From contig CM043942.1 in NCBI GenBank assembly GCA_014529385.2, positions 28,821,469-28,885,468 on the forward strand: DNA of 64,000 nt. The letters run 5' to 3'. This document shows, in pieces, positions 44,871-56,014 of the stretch. Every line of letters starts with the position of its first letter. The first letter of the stretch is position 1. Source of the DNA: Adiantum capillus-veneris (Eukaryota; Streptophyta; Polypodiopsida; Polypodiales; Pteridaceae). The notes under the pieces were generated by a model that made no database searches, had not been told where the DNA came from, and saw only the letters and a list, made by a program, of their open reading frames with translations. The position numbers and the translations under genes are program-made.

Positions 44871-45000
44871 CTGTCTCGGGGTCTCACTAAACCTAAGTGC
44901 TGCCAAACATCAGAAACCCTCATAGTCATACATAGCCGCACCCAAGCTGCCAACTGAGCCCCATGCACTGTAGCATGGCCACCTCCAATCCTGTCAGAGG
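44871..45000 (-). pseudogene. LINE ORF2 endonuclease, middle segment
   Basis: The minus reading gives VHGAQLAAWVRLC, VSDVWQHLGL and RPRDSLSFPGSD. The last crosses the gypsy insertion when one CTGTC is kept. Both sides belong to the APE-like endonuclease that nicks the target. Confidence 0.8.
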
Positions 45001-45660
45001 CAAGGTTGGACCAGTCCGTATGTGTTGATACGTACAGTACGGACGTCCGTACTGATTCGTATTGTACACGGACTGATCATATTGTACGGTAAGTTTTTTT
45101 TTTTTTTTTTTTTTGGGGGGGGGGGGGGGAGGGGGGGCCTCATGGCAACGACCAGGGTCCAGACATTTTCACATATCTCAACAGGGTGTTTTTATTTATG
45201 TATGCTCTATTAGGAGCCATTTTGGCTTGACATTTGTCATGATTGTGGATCGCTCCTTATTAGCAGTTGTCGGGTACTTGAAGCAATGTTATGTTCACAC
45301 TTTTGACTCTTTATTATGTAGTATGTACACTTTCATTGTTCAATTGTTAGCAGGTACTTTCATTGATGAATGCTTGAAGGTTTTTCATTGTTCTTTTGTC
45401 ACCAGATACAAATGTTTTATGTATGTTTTACACGATCCTTACTTGGTACTTGGCTAGTGAATATCCAGTTGATAATGTGTAGTAATGTGTCCCTAAGTAG
45501 TTTGCATGATATACATTTTCTAAATCTCTAATCAGGAATGGATTTTTCTTTTAAATGTTCTCTCATTTATTGGTATTTTACAAAGATATGTATATTTACA
45601 TACATAAAAAATTTATCCATACGGAACGACGTACCTTACATTACGTATGGTACCACCTTG
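45001..45660. mobile_element. hAT-type MITE
   Basis: It is 660 bp with ends CAAGGTTGG and CCACCTTG. Flanks gtcagagg (44993-45000) and atcagagg (45661-45668) form an 8-bp TSD with one mismatch. CGTAC/GTACG motifs crowd both ends. A T-run followed by a G-run lies at 45089-45138. It has no transposase, and the LINE endonuclease continues on both sides. Confidence 0.88.
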
Positions 45661-46200
45661 ATCAGAGGGGTCCTCCGACATGTTGAAGTCCTCCCCAACA
45701 CACCACTGCTCTGCATGCGGCAAAGATTCAACAACACGAGACTAAAACTCTGCACATGCACTTGCGACATTGGGTGCATATATGTTGAGGAAGCCCGTGA
45801 GGCAACCCTGAACCTACATAGTAATCCATTGAGCTCTTCCTGGCACAATAATACCTCTGCCCACAATGGCTTGCTAACAGCTGTAAAGAATCCGCAATAG
45901 TCATACATATCCCTCCCTGGATACCTCCAGATGCTGACCAAAATGTCTCAAACCAACCACGTAAAATCTAACCACATCGTCTAATGCCGCTCTCACACAG
46001 ACAATGCTCCTATAGCAAAAGAATATCAATCTCACCATCTACAAGGCATTGCTGAAGCTCCTTATGCAACCGACCCCTCTGACGCTGAAGCTGGGGCTCT
46101 CCTAATCCCTGCACGTTCCATGAGACGGTCCTCACGGAGTCAGTGAGAAAACACAGATGTTGCAATAGCAGCCAACCACGCTATCTTTGAAGCCGGTTTG
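45661..46200 (-). pseudogene. LINE ORF2 endonuclease, N-terminal part
   Basis: The minus reading starts near VRTVSWNVQGLGEPQLQRQR, the usual opening of LINE endonucleases, followed by QCLVDGEIDILLL and later GWFETFWSASGG. Frameshifts occur. It precedes 45000-44871 in the LINE. Confidence 0.75.
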
Positions 46201-46245
46201 GATGGGGAGTAATCAGCATCCGAGGGGACCTCTAGAAAAGCGCCT

Positions 46246-47817
46246 TGTCAGGTGAAACCGGCCTGTGGGGCGGTAGGCATTGGCTTTCACTCGAAATTCT
46301 TTACTTTAGACACACACAGAGTACTTTGCAAAGATAACCTGTAACGGGAATTAACACTTAATCACACACACGGCTCGGGAGCTAGAATGCTCCGAGCAGA
46401 CACCGACAACCTGTAGGCCCCAAAATTGGCGCCCCTTTCGGTATTTCTTTATTCTTTATCAAAGGGAATAAAACCTGTGATCTCCTAGAAGCTGCCCCGC
46501 ACAATCTAGGCTAAGAAACACCTGTTCTGGCCCGATTTCGGTAGCATAACTGTACTAGGACGCTTCACAGTCAGTATCCCCACGCAATAGGTGACTTTCC
46601 CGACGCAAACGAACACTTTGCAAAACCTGGCGAGAATCTGCAGCACGCTGAATTCTCTGTTTTCTGCCCCGAAAATGCGCCAGTTCACCTGTACAGCGGT
46701 CCCCTTGTGTCCCCGAACCTCCTGGGGGTATTAGGGTCCGTTTAGGGCCGAAACCCTAAACCTGCAAAAATACACAGCAGGCTGTAATTCCCTGTTTTGG
46801 GCTCCGTTTCGCGTGCCGGTCGCATCTATAGCAAGACCTCGAGCTCCCGCACCTGTAGGGCTACTTGCCCTTTGAATCGGACGAGATTTCTGGTATGAAA
46901 CCTCTCCGAATTCACCTGTACCTGCGGGGGATTAGCCGCTAGCTAATCCAGTACCTGTGCAAGAGGCTCTTGCCTCGGCAATCGCGCATGAACCCACATA
47001 ACTGTACATTGGTCAAATGAAAATCCCACCAGTGGGGCATAACATACTGCTCGTAGGGGAGAGAGAGGGCAGTGCGTAGCGTGCAGGGCATCACTCCTGG
47101 CACCGCACTGTACATAAGAGGGAAAGGAAGCACTCCATAGCTCTTAACCTGTGACAGTTTGCAAAAAGAGCCTCTCCCAGCTTAAAATTCAGCGCCCTTT
47201 CTTCCTTGCATTGGAAACTGCACAGAAATGTGCCACTTGGCGCATTTACAAGCATTTTCCCGTTTGGGGTTCGTCGCTTAAAAATATCATGACCGGTTGC
47301 CCATTTGACTTCGCGGCAGAGTTGTAAAATGTTCCCCTAGTCATACCGGAGGTAATGACGCGAACACATTTCACAGCCCAAAATAGCAGTTCCCTAAATT
47401 TTAGGAGATGCTTCCGTTGGGCTCCCACTGGTCATCTGACCATCTATCCTCATTGGGACCGCATCCAAGTGTGCAATGTGGCCCAACTGTCGGATACTTT
47501 CTGTTGGTAGTCCCACCTTGACTTTACGCCTTAATTGAGTTCACTTCCTAGTATCCACCAACTTGCTAAGTGCGACGGGGGGGACCTATATGATCTTGCT
47601 CTGAGCCTAGACATCCTCTTACCATACGAATTCCAGTGCCGACCACCGTCTGCGGGTGAAACTACCGTTCACATTGGCCATACAATGTCCGACCGTTTGC
47701 TACTTCAGAGGGTCTCAAAACAAATAAAATAAACCCCATTGGAAAGAAACCAACAACCAAGGTTAGCAGTTGCCACACCTTTGTGACATGGTTAATAACT
47801 ACCACGTCCTTGTGACA
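46246..47817 (-). repeat. LTR-like block F, limits uncertain
   Basis: In the minus reading it begins TGTCACAAGGACGTGG and could end CACCTGACA, with the shared gaaataccgaaaggggcgcc block (plus 46428-46447) about 200 bp from that end, as in the 37999-type LTRs. There is no matching partner and no TSD. No coding region is seen. It holds nine ACCTGT hexamers in one orientation. Confidence 0.4.
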
Positions 47818-47820
47818 TCA

Positions 47821-48293
47821 GGTGCAACGAAAGTGTTTAGGATTTAGCTCGGATCTAGTACTCCGCACACAAACACAAGGGTTGCTTTACTTCACTTGAA
47901 AGAATTGAATCGAACCGAAAGAAAGAGAAACATAAGAGAGAGAAAAGAGACGACACAGGGATGTCGGGTCCCCAACCCTAAAGGGCCCCCTTGCCCTGTT
48001 GCAAGAGCAAGTACTTTCTTTATTCTTGCACAAATGCTACTACATTGCTGATGCTGATGGATATTGATGCTACTGATGCTGGGTACTGAGGTACTGAAGG
48101 GGTACCGAAGTACTGAGGTTCTATCTCGAAGACGATGATGTCAGCGACGAGATGTTGATGGTCTATGTCGAAAACGAGAAGGTCTGCGACGGGTATTGCT
48201 GGTGTATATCGAAGACGATGATGTCGACAACGGAAACTGATTGTCTCTGTCGAAGACGATGATGTCGACAACGACGACGACGTGAGGCTAGAG
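47821..48293 (-). repeat. LTR E, part 1 (left)
   Basis: It matches the first ~470 bp of 48294-49499 (ggtgcaacg...ctagtactccgcacacaaac, then acgacacagggatgtcgggt). The rest of this LTR is 53446-54241, so element D sits inside it. Flanks catca (47816-47820) and catca (54242-54246) are a probable TSD, with the LTR's first five bases lost. Confidence 0.75.
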
Positions 48294-49499
48294 TGTCAGG
48301 TGCAACGGAAGAGAATAAGGATTTTGCTTGGATCTAGTACTCCGCACACAAACACAAGGGACACTTTACTTCACTTGAAAGAACTGAACTGGACTGAAAG
48401 AAAGAGAGACGACGAGAGAGAGAAAAGAGACGACACAAGGATGTCGGGTCCCAAACCTCAAGGGCCCCCTTGCTTTGTTGCCAGAGCAAGTACTTTCTTT
48501 ATTCTTGCACAATGCTGCTACAATGACTAAATGCTGAGATGCTGATGCTAATGGGTATTGACACTATCGATGATGGGTATTGGGTACTAAGGTACTGAAG
48601 GGGTACTGAGGTTCTATGTCGAAGACGATGATGTCGACGACAAGTACTGCGGGTTCTATGTCGAAGATGGGGAGGTCGACGACGAGGTTTATGTCGAAGA
48701 TGATGAAGTCGACAACGAGGTACTAAGGATCTTTGTCGATGACGATGAAGTCAACGACGGTATTGTGTCGAAGACGATGAAGTCGACGATAGTTCTGTGT
48801 CGAAGACGGTTCTGTGTTAAAGACGATGATGTCGACGACGGATACTGCTCGTCTATGTCAATGACAATGATGTCAATGACGACGACGACAACGATGGTGA
48901 CTGTGACGATGACGACGATGGTGTCGTCATCAAGTCCGGGACTGCGATGACGATGACGAGAGGTGTCGTCGTCAAGATAGGGATTTGCGATGACGATGAC
49001 GAAGGTGTCGTCGTCAAGATAGGGACTGCGATGACAATGACGATGTCGATGACGACGATGGTGTCGACGATAATGGCGTCAAGGCTGAAAACTGAAAACG
49101 CTAGGCTAATCTGGGCCTTCTTCTTCTTGAGAAAACGCTAGGGCTCCTGCTGAGGTGCTGCCTGGGTGCCTGCTTCCTTGTGTCCCTGCTTCTTCTTCTT
49201 CTACTTAGTGCCCAATGGGTTTCTTTTATAGATCTTTAGCAATTTACCCTACCTACTTTTCCAACAAACTTACAAAAAGAATTCCAAAAGTCACTTTTAA
49301 GAGGTGGTTCGCGCGGTAAAATGCCTGCATGATGAAATGACTGTTCTTGTGCAAGAGAGGGTATGCAAGTGTGACTGGCCTCGACATGCATGTCCTACTA
49401 GAGGCTCACAAAGGTGCCAGGCTCATTTCTAAGCTAAGACTCATGCTATACTATGGCAGAAGCGTGTCCACGTGGCGCAAGTGAAGTGCGCACGTGACA
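48294..49499 (-). repeat. Element D 3' LTR
   Basis: It is 1206 bp. It carries a long minisatellite of gtcgaagacgatgatgtcga variants (about 48610-49080) and a TATA-like site (minus TCTATAAAAG, about 49223). Confidence 0.88.
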
Positions 49500-49962
49500 T
49501 CCCCCCTGTTAAAAGTGAGGCATAGCTGCCAAACTTCTTTCTGTACTTTTGATGCTAACTGATGAATGCTTCTCATGCCGTGGATGCACAAACCAATGCA
49601 GATTCCTCCGAAACCAGGGTCTGATGGTACTGCGGGTGCTCTGGGTGATGTGGGTACTGTTGGCGATGCAAACACCGTGTAAGGGTCACTGTCCAGCCTT
49701 ACTACGATTGCCGAATATCAGCTTGGGCTCTATACTAGATAGTGTTGACTCTGCCTGCTGTAGCAAGAGCCGTTCCCCGAACACTGACTGTGGTGAAAAC
49801 ATTACCGGTGCTGATGGACTAAGGTGTGGTTCCGGAGTCCTTTCCAAAGGTTCGATGACGAGGGAAATGGATGCATGCTATATGTGAATGCGAATGCAGA
49901 AGAGGTTAGGGATCTTGTCTCCAACTCCTTCTGTTGCTAAATTGGCTATATCTTACAGAAAA

Positions 49963-50400
49963 ATAATTCTAAATGAATTATTGGATTTATAAGTGAGAGG
50001 GTTTTCTCGCTTGGAACACCAAGGAAAAAGTAATTCTAAATGAATTACTGGAATTTTAAGTGAGAGGGCTTTTCTCACTGGAGACATCCGAGTACAGAGT
50101 ATTCCTAGTGCGTCATTTAAAGTAATGACGGGAACACTGAGAACGGGAATATTTGTAAGGCCACCTGGAACGGGTACTTCTGATGCATCACATCGGATGG
50201 GTGACAGGGAGCATTGGAAAGAAGTATCCGACCATCCAGGAACGGACATCTCTGATGCGTCATAGGATGGGTGACATAGAGCATCGTGAAGGAGATTGTA
50301 CCGTAAGTTCGGTAGGAAAGGGCTAGGTGATGGGTATTCCTGATCCGTCACAAGGTGGGTGACGGGTGCATCGGAAAGGGAATATCCATAGTCGGCAGGA
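49963..50400. repeat. Degenerate tandem repeats in element D interior
   Basis: First come two ~65-bp copies with taattctaaatgaatta and taagtgagagggnttttctc (49963-50095). Then about four ~75-bp copies follow, centred on tgatgcatca (50181), tgatgcgtca (50253), tgatccgtca (50341) and tagtgcgtca (50106), each followed by a ggatgggtgac-like phrase. Confidence 0.75.
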
Positions 50401-52198
50401 AATTCCGAACTGTGTTAGAATTGTGCACAAGGAAAAGCAAGCACTTGAATGAAGATGGGTTCAAAGAAAACTTTGAGGAAAAACAGATGCTTTTTGAGAA
50501 AGCGGGATTGCTTTTCGGGAAAGCAGATGCTTTCCCGCGAGGAAGTCTATGTCTGCATTGCAACTGTGCATGTGATTGCATCCAAGGACGCCTGGGAAGT
50601 GCTGTGAAAGCATTGTTTTTAACTTATAAGGTTTTATTGAGTTTTTGGGCAGGTTCAGACTATTTTTTAAAATACGCCGGCCACCCATTTAATAAGTGGG
50701 CAGCCATCTGATAAATAAGGCAACAGATCAACCAACGTTTTCTCTCTCTCTTTTTTTGGCAGAACGGAAAAAAAAAATGATTAAAAAAAAAACCGGCCGC
50801 GATCTCTATGCGAGCAGCTATTCGTGCCCGTGGCTAGGAGCTATAAAAGCATCACATGCCCTCACTCAAAGGGGAGGACCAATCTTTGCAAGGAGGAGAT
50901 GCTGCTGCAGATTTCAGCCGTAAAGAAGACATTGTCGGTGATGCCCATGGCTGCCCCAAGTGTACCAGATGTCGCCAAGACCCAGTGCGCGAGTTCCCTC
51001 GTGAAGAAGTGCCTACGAAGCGTGTTTCCATCGCGACAAGTTGCTGTTTTTCTCTATTTTCAGCCCATAAACGTCGTAGACGAGGCTGATTTACGAGAAG
51101 GAACCCGAGAACACACCTCTTTTGTGTGTAGGATTGGAAGAGAGGATTTTCTATGGATAGATCTCTTCCGAGGAATTGCTTTTCGAGATTCGAGTTGCGT
51201 TTCGAGCGTCGAGACTTTGAAGGTAACGATTTTCATGTTCTGATCTTTGAGTATTTGATTGCAGGTGTACTTCCTCTTCGTGAGGGAGTAGGAGCAGAGG
51301 AAGGCATGAGCCTCTGCAGGAGAAAAGCGCTCTGAGGAACTAGAGCCAGATCAGCCCAAGGGTTTCGTACCCGAGTTTGGGAAGTAGATCCACGGATCGG
51401 AGAGAGGTAGTCTCTCAAGTTGTGATCCGGAAGTTGGGATTCCCAAGTAAGGACTTCCGTGTCCGGGAAAGCAGAGTTGTTCTGCGGGAAGAGGACTCTG
51501 GAAAGAGCGTTGGAAAAGAGTTGCAGGGATGCCATGCCTTGAGTCTGGAAGGTGAGATCCAGAGGCGAGAACCTTGATTCTCGAGGAATTGGAATAAGGA
51601 ACGGAAGTTCCTTGGAATAGGGTTTTGCCCTAGGAATCGGAAGTTGAGGCTTCCGGGAACCATCAAGTCTTATTCTAGAACGAACGTGGTAATACGTTCG
51701 GTTCAAGTGCTTGTATAGACTTCTCCTCAGTAATAAAGATACTATCACGAGGGGGGACCAGCCCATCTTCTGGTCCCCAGTACTGTGTCGATCTTCTCAC
51801 TCTCTATCTCTCTCTCTATTTATTTCTCTCTATATCCTTTGGCTTCAGTAATAAGTGATAAATCCTATTTATCCGAATGTATTTTATATTGTTATGCGCT
51901 CCCATTTGTGACACCTTCCATATCCGCATACAAAGCTAGGAGATCTTGGTACTCAAGATCTGGGTTCTCGTGTATCCGATGTCGATCTTCTTTCAAAGAC
52001 ATGGCAATGAAGATGGAATCTCGTAAATCTATGGTCAGGACTCAAAGATTCTTCAGGGAAAAAAATTTGGGAGAGGTTCCTTGGGTTCTTGGGCTCGATG
52101 GTTCTTCTTGGGTTCCTTGGGGTTCTTGGTTTTTGAGGTTCTTCTTTAGGTTCTTGATGGTTGTTCCCTTGAGTTCGCGAAGCCGAAGTACGCATAGA

Positions 52199-52210
52199 GC
52201 TCTGATACCA
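52199..52210 (-). promoter_or_regulatory. Element D primer-binding site
   Basis: The plus strand gctctgatacca reads TGGTATCAGAGC on the minus strand. A perfect PBS one base inside the 5' LTR. Confidence 0.9.
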
Positions 52211-52211
52211 A

Positions 52212-53445
52212 TGTCAGGTGCAGCGGAAGAGAATAAAGATTTTGCTCGGATCTAATACTTCGCACACAAACACAAGGAACACTTCACTTGAAAGAACTGA
52301 ACTGGACTGAAAGAAAGAGAGACGACGAGAGAGAGAAAAGAGACGACACAGGGATGTCGGGTCCCAACCCTCAAGGGCCCCCTTGCTCTGTTGCAAGAGC
52401 AAGTACTTTCTTTATTCTTGCACAATGCTGCTACAATGACTAAATGCTGAGATGTTGATGCTAATGGGTACTGACACTACTGATGCTGGGTACTGGGTAC
52501 TAAGGTATTGAAGACGATGATGTCAACGACGGGTCCTACCGGTTCTATGTCGAAGACGCGGAGGTCGACGACGAGGTCTATGTCGAAGATGATGAAGTCG
52601 ACAACGAGGTACTAAGGGTCTTTGTCGATGACGATGAAGTCATCGACGGTATTGTGTCGAAGACGATGAAGTCGATGACGGTTCTGTGTCGAAGACGGTG
52701 ATGTCAACGACGGTTCTGTGTCGAAGACGATGATGTCGACGACGGGTACTGCTGGTCTATGTTGACGATGATGATGTCGACGACGACGATGGTTACTATG
52801 ACGATGACGACGATAGTGTCGTCGTCAAGTCCGGGAGTGCGATGACGATGACGAAGGTGTCGTCGTCAAGATAGGGATTTGCGATGATGATGACGATGAC
52901 GAAGGTGTGTGTCGTTAAGATAGGGATTGCGATGACAATGACGATGTCGATGACAACGATGGTGTCGACGATGACAGCGTCAAGGCTGAAAACTGAAAAC
53001 GTTGGGCTGTCTGCTGAAAACTAAAAACGCCGGGCTAATCTAGGCCTTCTTCTTCTTGAGAAAATGCTAGGGCTCCTGCTGAGGTGCTGCCTGGGTGCCT
53101 GCCTCCTTGTGTCCCTGCTTCTTCTTCTTCTACTTAGTGCCCAATGGGTTTCTTTTATAGATCTTTGGCAATTTGCCCTATCTACTTTTCCAACAAACTT
53201 ACAAAAAGAATTTCAAAAGTCACTTTTAATAAAATGACTTATAAGAGGTGGTTCACGCGCGGTAAAATGCCTACATGATGAAATGATTGTTCTTGTGCAA
53301 GAGAGGGTATGCAAGTGTAATTGGCCTGGACATGCATGTCCTGCTAGAGGCTCACAAAGGTGTCAGGCTAAATCCTAAGCTAAGACTCATACTAGACTAT
53401 GGCAGAAGCGTGTCCATGTGGCACAAGTGAAGTGCGCACGTGACA
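52212..53445 (-). repeat. Element D 5' LTR
   Basis: It is 1234 bp and aligns throughout with 48294-49499, including the gacgatgatgtcgac minisatellite. Length differences are mostly in the minisatellite. Confidence 0.88.
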
Positions 53446-54241
53446 TAGGGCTAAAATCTGAAAACGATAGGGCTGAAAATTGAGATCGCTGGGAATCTGT
53501 TGCGATCAGGTACTGTGCCGAGGACGACGACGACTGTTGTTCTAAGGGCTGAAAACTGAAAACGCTGGCTGATCTGTAAGGTTGAGAACGGGCGCTGATG
53601 TAAGGGCTGAAAATGTGGTACTGGGTCGTGGCGATGACAATGACGACGATGGGTCGTCATCAAGTCCGAGACCCTGCGATGACGATGTCGATGTCGACGA
53701 CGGCGATGGTGTTGACGTCGGACGACGACGACGTCAAGGCTGAAAACTGAAATCTGTCGCAATGGATGGCTTTCCGGCGAGGATCTGCTGCCGGGAATGG
53801 AATCGGGGATGCGACGAGGCTAAAGGGATGGTACTGCTGCAAAAACGCTAGTGCTGCTGGGGTACTGCTGAGAGAGAGACCACTTACCAGGGTGCAACAC
53901 TTGGTGCACCACCTTCTATTGCCTCCTCTGCCTCTACTGAGTGCCCAATGGGTTTCTTCTATAGTTTCTCAGCAATTTGCCCTACCTACTTTTCCAACAA
54001 AAGTCACTTATTAATAAATAAGTGAAAAATGTGTACTTTGAAAAAAAGGGTTCTATGCTCTGGAAAATGCTCATGCTGAAATGACTACACTGTGCAAGAG
54101 AGGGTATGCAACTATGACCGGCTTGGGCATGCATGTCCTGCTAGAGGCTCACATGGTGCAAGACTAGGTCCTACGCTACGACACATGCTAGACTATGGCA
54201 AAAGCATGTCCACGTGGCGCAAGTGAAGTGCGCACGTGACG
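53446..54241 (-). repeat. LTR E, part 2 (right)
   Basis: It completes LTR E: a gaaaacgatagggctga region, a gacgatgtcgatgtcgacg minisatellite, the tgggtttcttctatagt TATA-like zone and the end ...gtgcgcacgtgacg. It is more diverged from D than D's LTRs are from each other. Confidence 0.75.
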
Positions 54242-54246
54242 CATCA

Positions 54247-55200
54247 GAAGTGACTGTCCCACCCAGGCCCATGTTGAGCGTGCAACCCATAGGGCTACAT
54301 CCTCTGTCCAAGAGTCCTCATGCCCGTCCATGTCGACGGCGGGCAGGCACTTGTTGCCAACCGTCAACTAGCTGATCGCTGGCCTCTGTCAAGGTACCAA
54401 CCTGTGTCCCGGTATCTCTCTGTTGGGCATGCTCAGCCTTGGGAGGTTGCGCATGCGCTGTGGATCAAGATCTCCTGCAAGAACAAGCCTTTGCTAAGTG
54501 GCCCATCTACCTACAAATGAAGCACGAGACCTGAATACTCCACACATTGTCTAATCCAATCCCCGCTCACACGAGGCAACAGAATCTCCTTCGGGAGGGA
54601 GTGTATCTGGAACAAGAACCCGCACAGTAGATAAACATGCGGCCTTGGCCACAACTCAAGCTGCAGTGCGCGGTGACTCCAGAATTGTCCCAAACATGGA
54701 ATCAATCTTGGGAAGAAGAGGGAGGTACTCTCTCCTCAGGCCTGAGAAGCAGACCAAGATAGGCAAGTCGGCCTCCTCCTCAAGCACATCTATAGTATGG
54801 TCGAAACAGTGATGCCATCGTCTGACGTACGCTCGAGCTGCTCGGATACCAAGCGAGCTCATCGAAATCACCTTGGCCGTCATCTCTGGAGACTCGAACT
54901 CTATCTAGTGGTACCCTCTCCCGAGGATCTGAACATTAGTAATCTTGTCCACATCAGAGAGGAGTCGGGCCTGAAGTAAATCCCGAATCACGCCTCGGCT
55001 GGGTCTAGTGCCAATAATCTTGCAGATAACCGAGGTGGCTTGCAAGCGTTCCACCTCGGCCATCAAGCTCGCTTGCTCTTTTGGCGAAAGAGCAAGTCAA
55101 AGGGTCGGCTCGCGAGGTCGGGCGAGGAGGCTTCTGAGGAGTCCCTCTGTGGTGGAACAAAGGCCGCCATTCTGTGTCTACTACTCCAAGTGAGTGAGAC
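54247..55200 (-). pseudogene. LINE ORF1 (nucleic-acid-binding) remnant
   Basis: The minus frames give REYLPLLPKIDSMFGTILE, then LPKEILLPRVSGDW and QCVEYSGL, resembling the RRM/DUF4283-like and pre-knuckle part of plant LINE ORF1. The CCHC knuckle expected after YSGLP is unrecognisable. ORF1 coats LINE RNA. Stops and frameshifts abound. It is collinear with the ORF2 pieces to the left. Confidence 0.6.
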
Positions 55201-55305
55201 GAGGTGGTGTTGTGGCAAAGATCATCGACGAAACCAAGGAGCCGCTAACGAAGCCTGGCCAAACAGAGGAGGTAAAAGCGAAGCGGGTGGAGACGGCACG
55301 GGGGA

Positions 55306-55329
55306 AGGGGGAAGGGGGGGGGGGGGGGA
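55306..55329. repeat. G-run in the LINE 5' region
   Basis: A poly(G) tract of about 15-18 bases within a GGGGAAGGGG-rich context at the probable 5' UTR of the LINE (CCCC on its sense strand). Confidence 0.7.
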
Positions 55330-55445
55330 AACAATGGGCGAAGAGGGTTGGGGGCTTGGCTAGCGCAGCGTGACGGCAGGGGGGCTGGGCGGGAGCAACG
55401 CTGGGGTGGGAGGGAGGAAGGGGAAGGGTGAGCAGGTAGCAACGA

Positions 55446-55989
55446 GCAGGTCAGAAAAACCCTGTGTAGCTTGTTTTCCTTTGCCTTTGTTTGTCCTACC
55501 ATTGCCGAAAATTTATTTGCAATCAGCTGATCTTTTAACATAGGAGACGCCTTCTTGCATGCTCCACAATTGACAGTACAGCCTATTCCCGTCAAGTGAC
55601 GACATGCGTGATGGTGCTCGTCTTCTGCATCCCACAGAGAGTCTTCACAATCTTGAGGACATTGGTGTGAATGTTCCAGAGGGGGTTGGCTTCGTGAGAC
55701 ATAGTGGAATCTTCACCCTAAATTGGCTATGTGAAGTCTCTGCACCTTATTCTGTAAAGTGTTGTGCACAGTGAACTCTTTGCTAATGTTTATTACAGAG
55801 GCACACAATAGACTATGTGGTTAATTAAAAGCCCAAGGCAAGCGCCAGAGTGGACGCCAAGAGCAAAGCCACGAAATCGTTTTTTTTTAATATAAAAAAT
55901 GCGTACGGATTGAATCCGTACGATACGGATTCATAATGTAGGAACGTACCATACGTATTCAATTTGTACGTACGTACGATACAACCTTG
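55446..55989 (-). mobile_element. hAT transposon fragment with BED-finger exon
   Basis: The right end (plus ...cgatacaaccttg, complement CAAGGTTGTATCG) matches the termini of the other hATs and is preceded by dense GTACG motifs. From the ATG at 55700-55702, the minus strand encodes MSHEANPLWNIHTNVLK, then, after a frameshift, CRHLTGIGCTVNCGACKKA, parallel to the BED finger of the 28117 element. The rest of the element is missing and its left limit is uncertain. Confidence 0.8.
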
Positions 55990-56014
55990 AGTTGGACCCT
56001 CGAAAGTTGTACGC

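Larger units (their letters stand above)
49500..52211 (-). other. Element D interior, no recognised gene
   Basis: The longest frame is 51233-51766 minus (177 codons, basic, Ser/Pro-rich), with no domain I can name. Frames on the plus strand (50824-51243) are equally anonymous. A degenerate 75-bp tandem repeat occupies about 50090-50400. Confidence 0.5.
48294..53445 (-). mobile_element. LTR element D, non-autonomous, within LTR E
   Basis: It is 5152 bp, minus orientation. The LTRs are 48294-49499 (3') and 52212-53445 (5'), in the minus reading TGTCACGTGCGCAC...GCACCTGACA. The PBS is at 52199-52210 and the purine tract at 49500-49506. Flanks tagag and taggg are a TSD with one mismatch. The 2.7-kb interior has no gag, protease, RT or integrase motif, so this is LARD-like. 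Confidence 0.88.
32056..55445 (-). mobile_element. LINE retrotransposon, fragmented by nested insertions
   Basis: Minus-strand non-LTR element, reconstructed from pieces in collinear order: ORF1 (55200-54247), endonuclease start (46200-45661), endonuclease (45000-44871), endonuclease end, linker and RT (37998-36256), C-terminal part (33386-32677) and tail (32128-32056). The pieces sum to about 4.4 kb of LINE DNA spread over 23 kb. Continuity of the reading frame is exact at the gypsy and LARD insertion points. No poly(A) remains at the left end, where LTR B begins. Confidence 0.8.

Noticed and set aside
48540-49080. CRISPR-like array
   Set aside because: The gatgatgtcgacgac units are direct, variable and without regular unique spacers. 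They are an LTR minisatellite in a plant-type genome.
51233-51766. 177-codon minus frame in element D as gag
   Set aside because: No capsid-like pattern or zinc knuckle is visible, and the region lacks support from a second copy.
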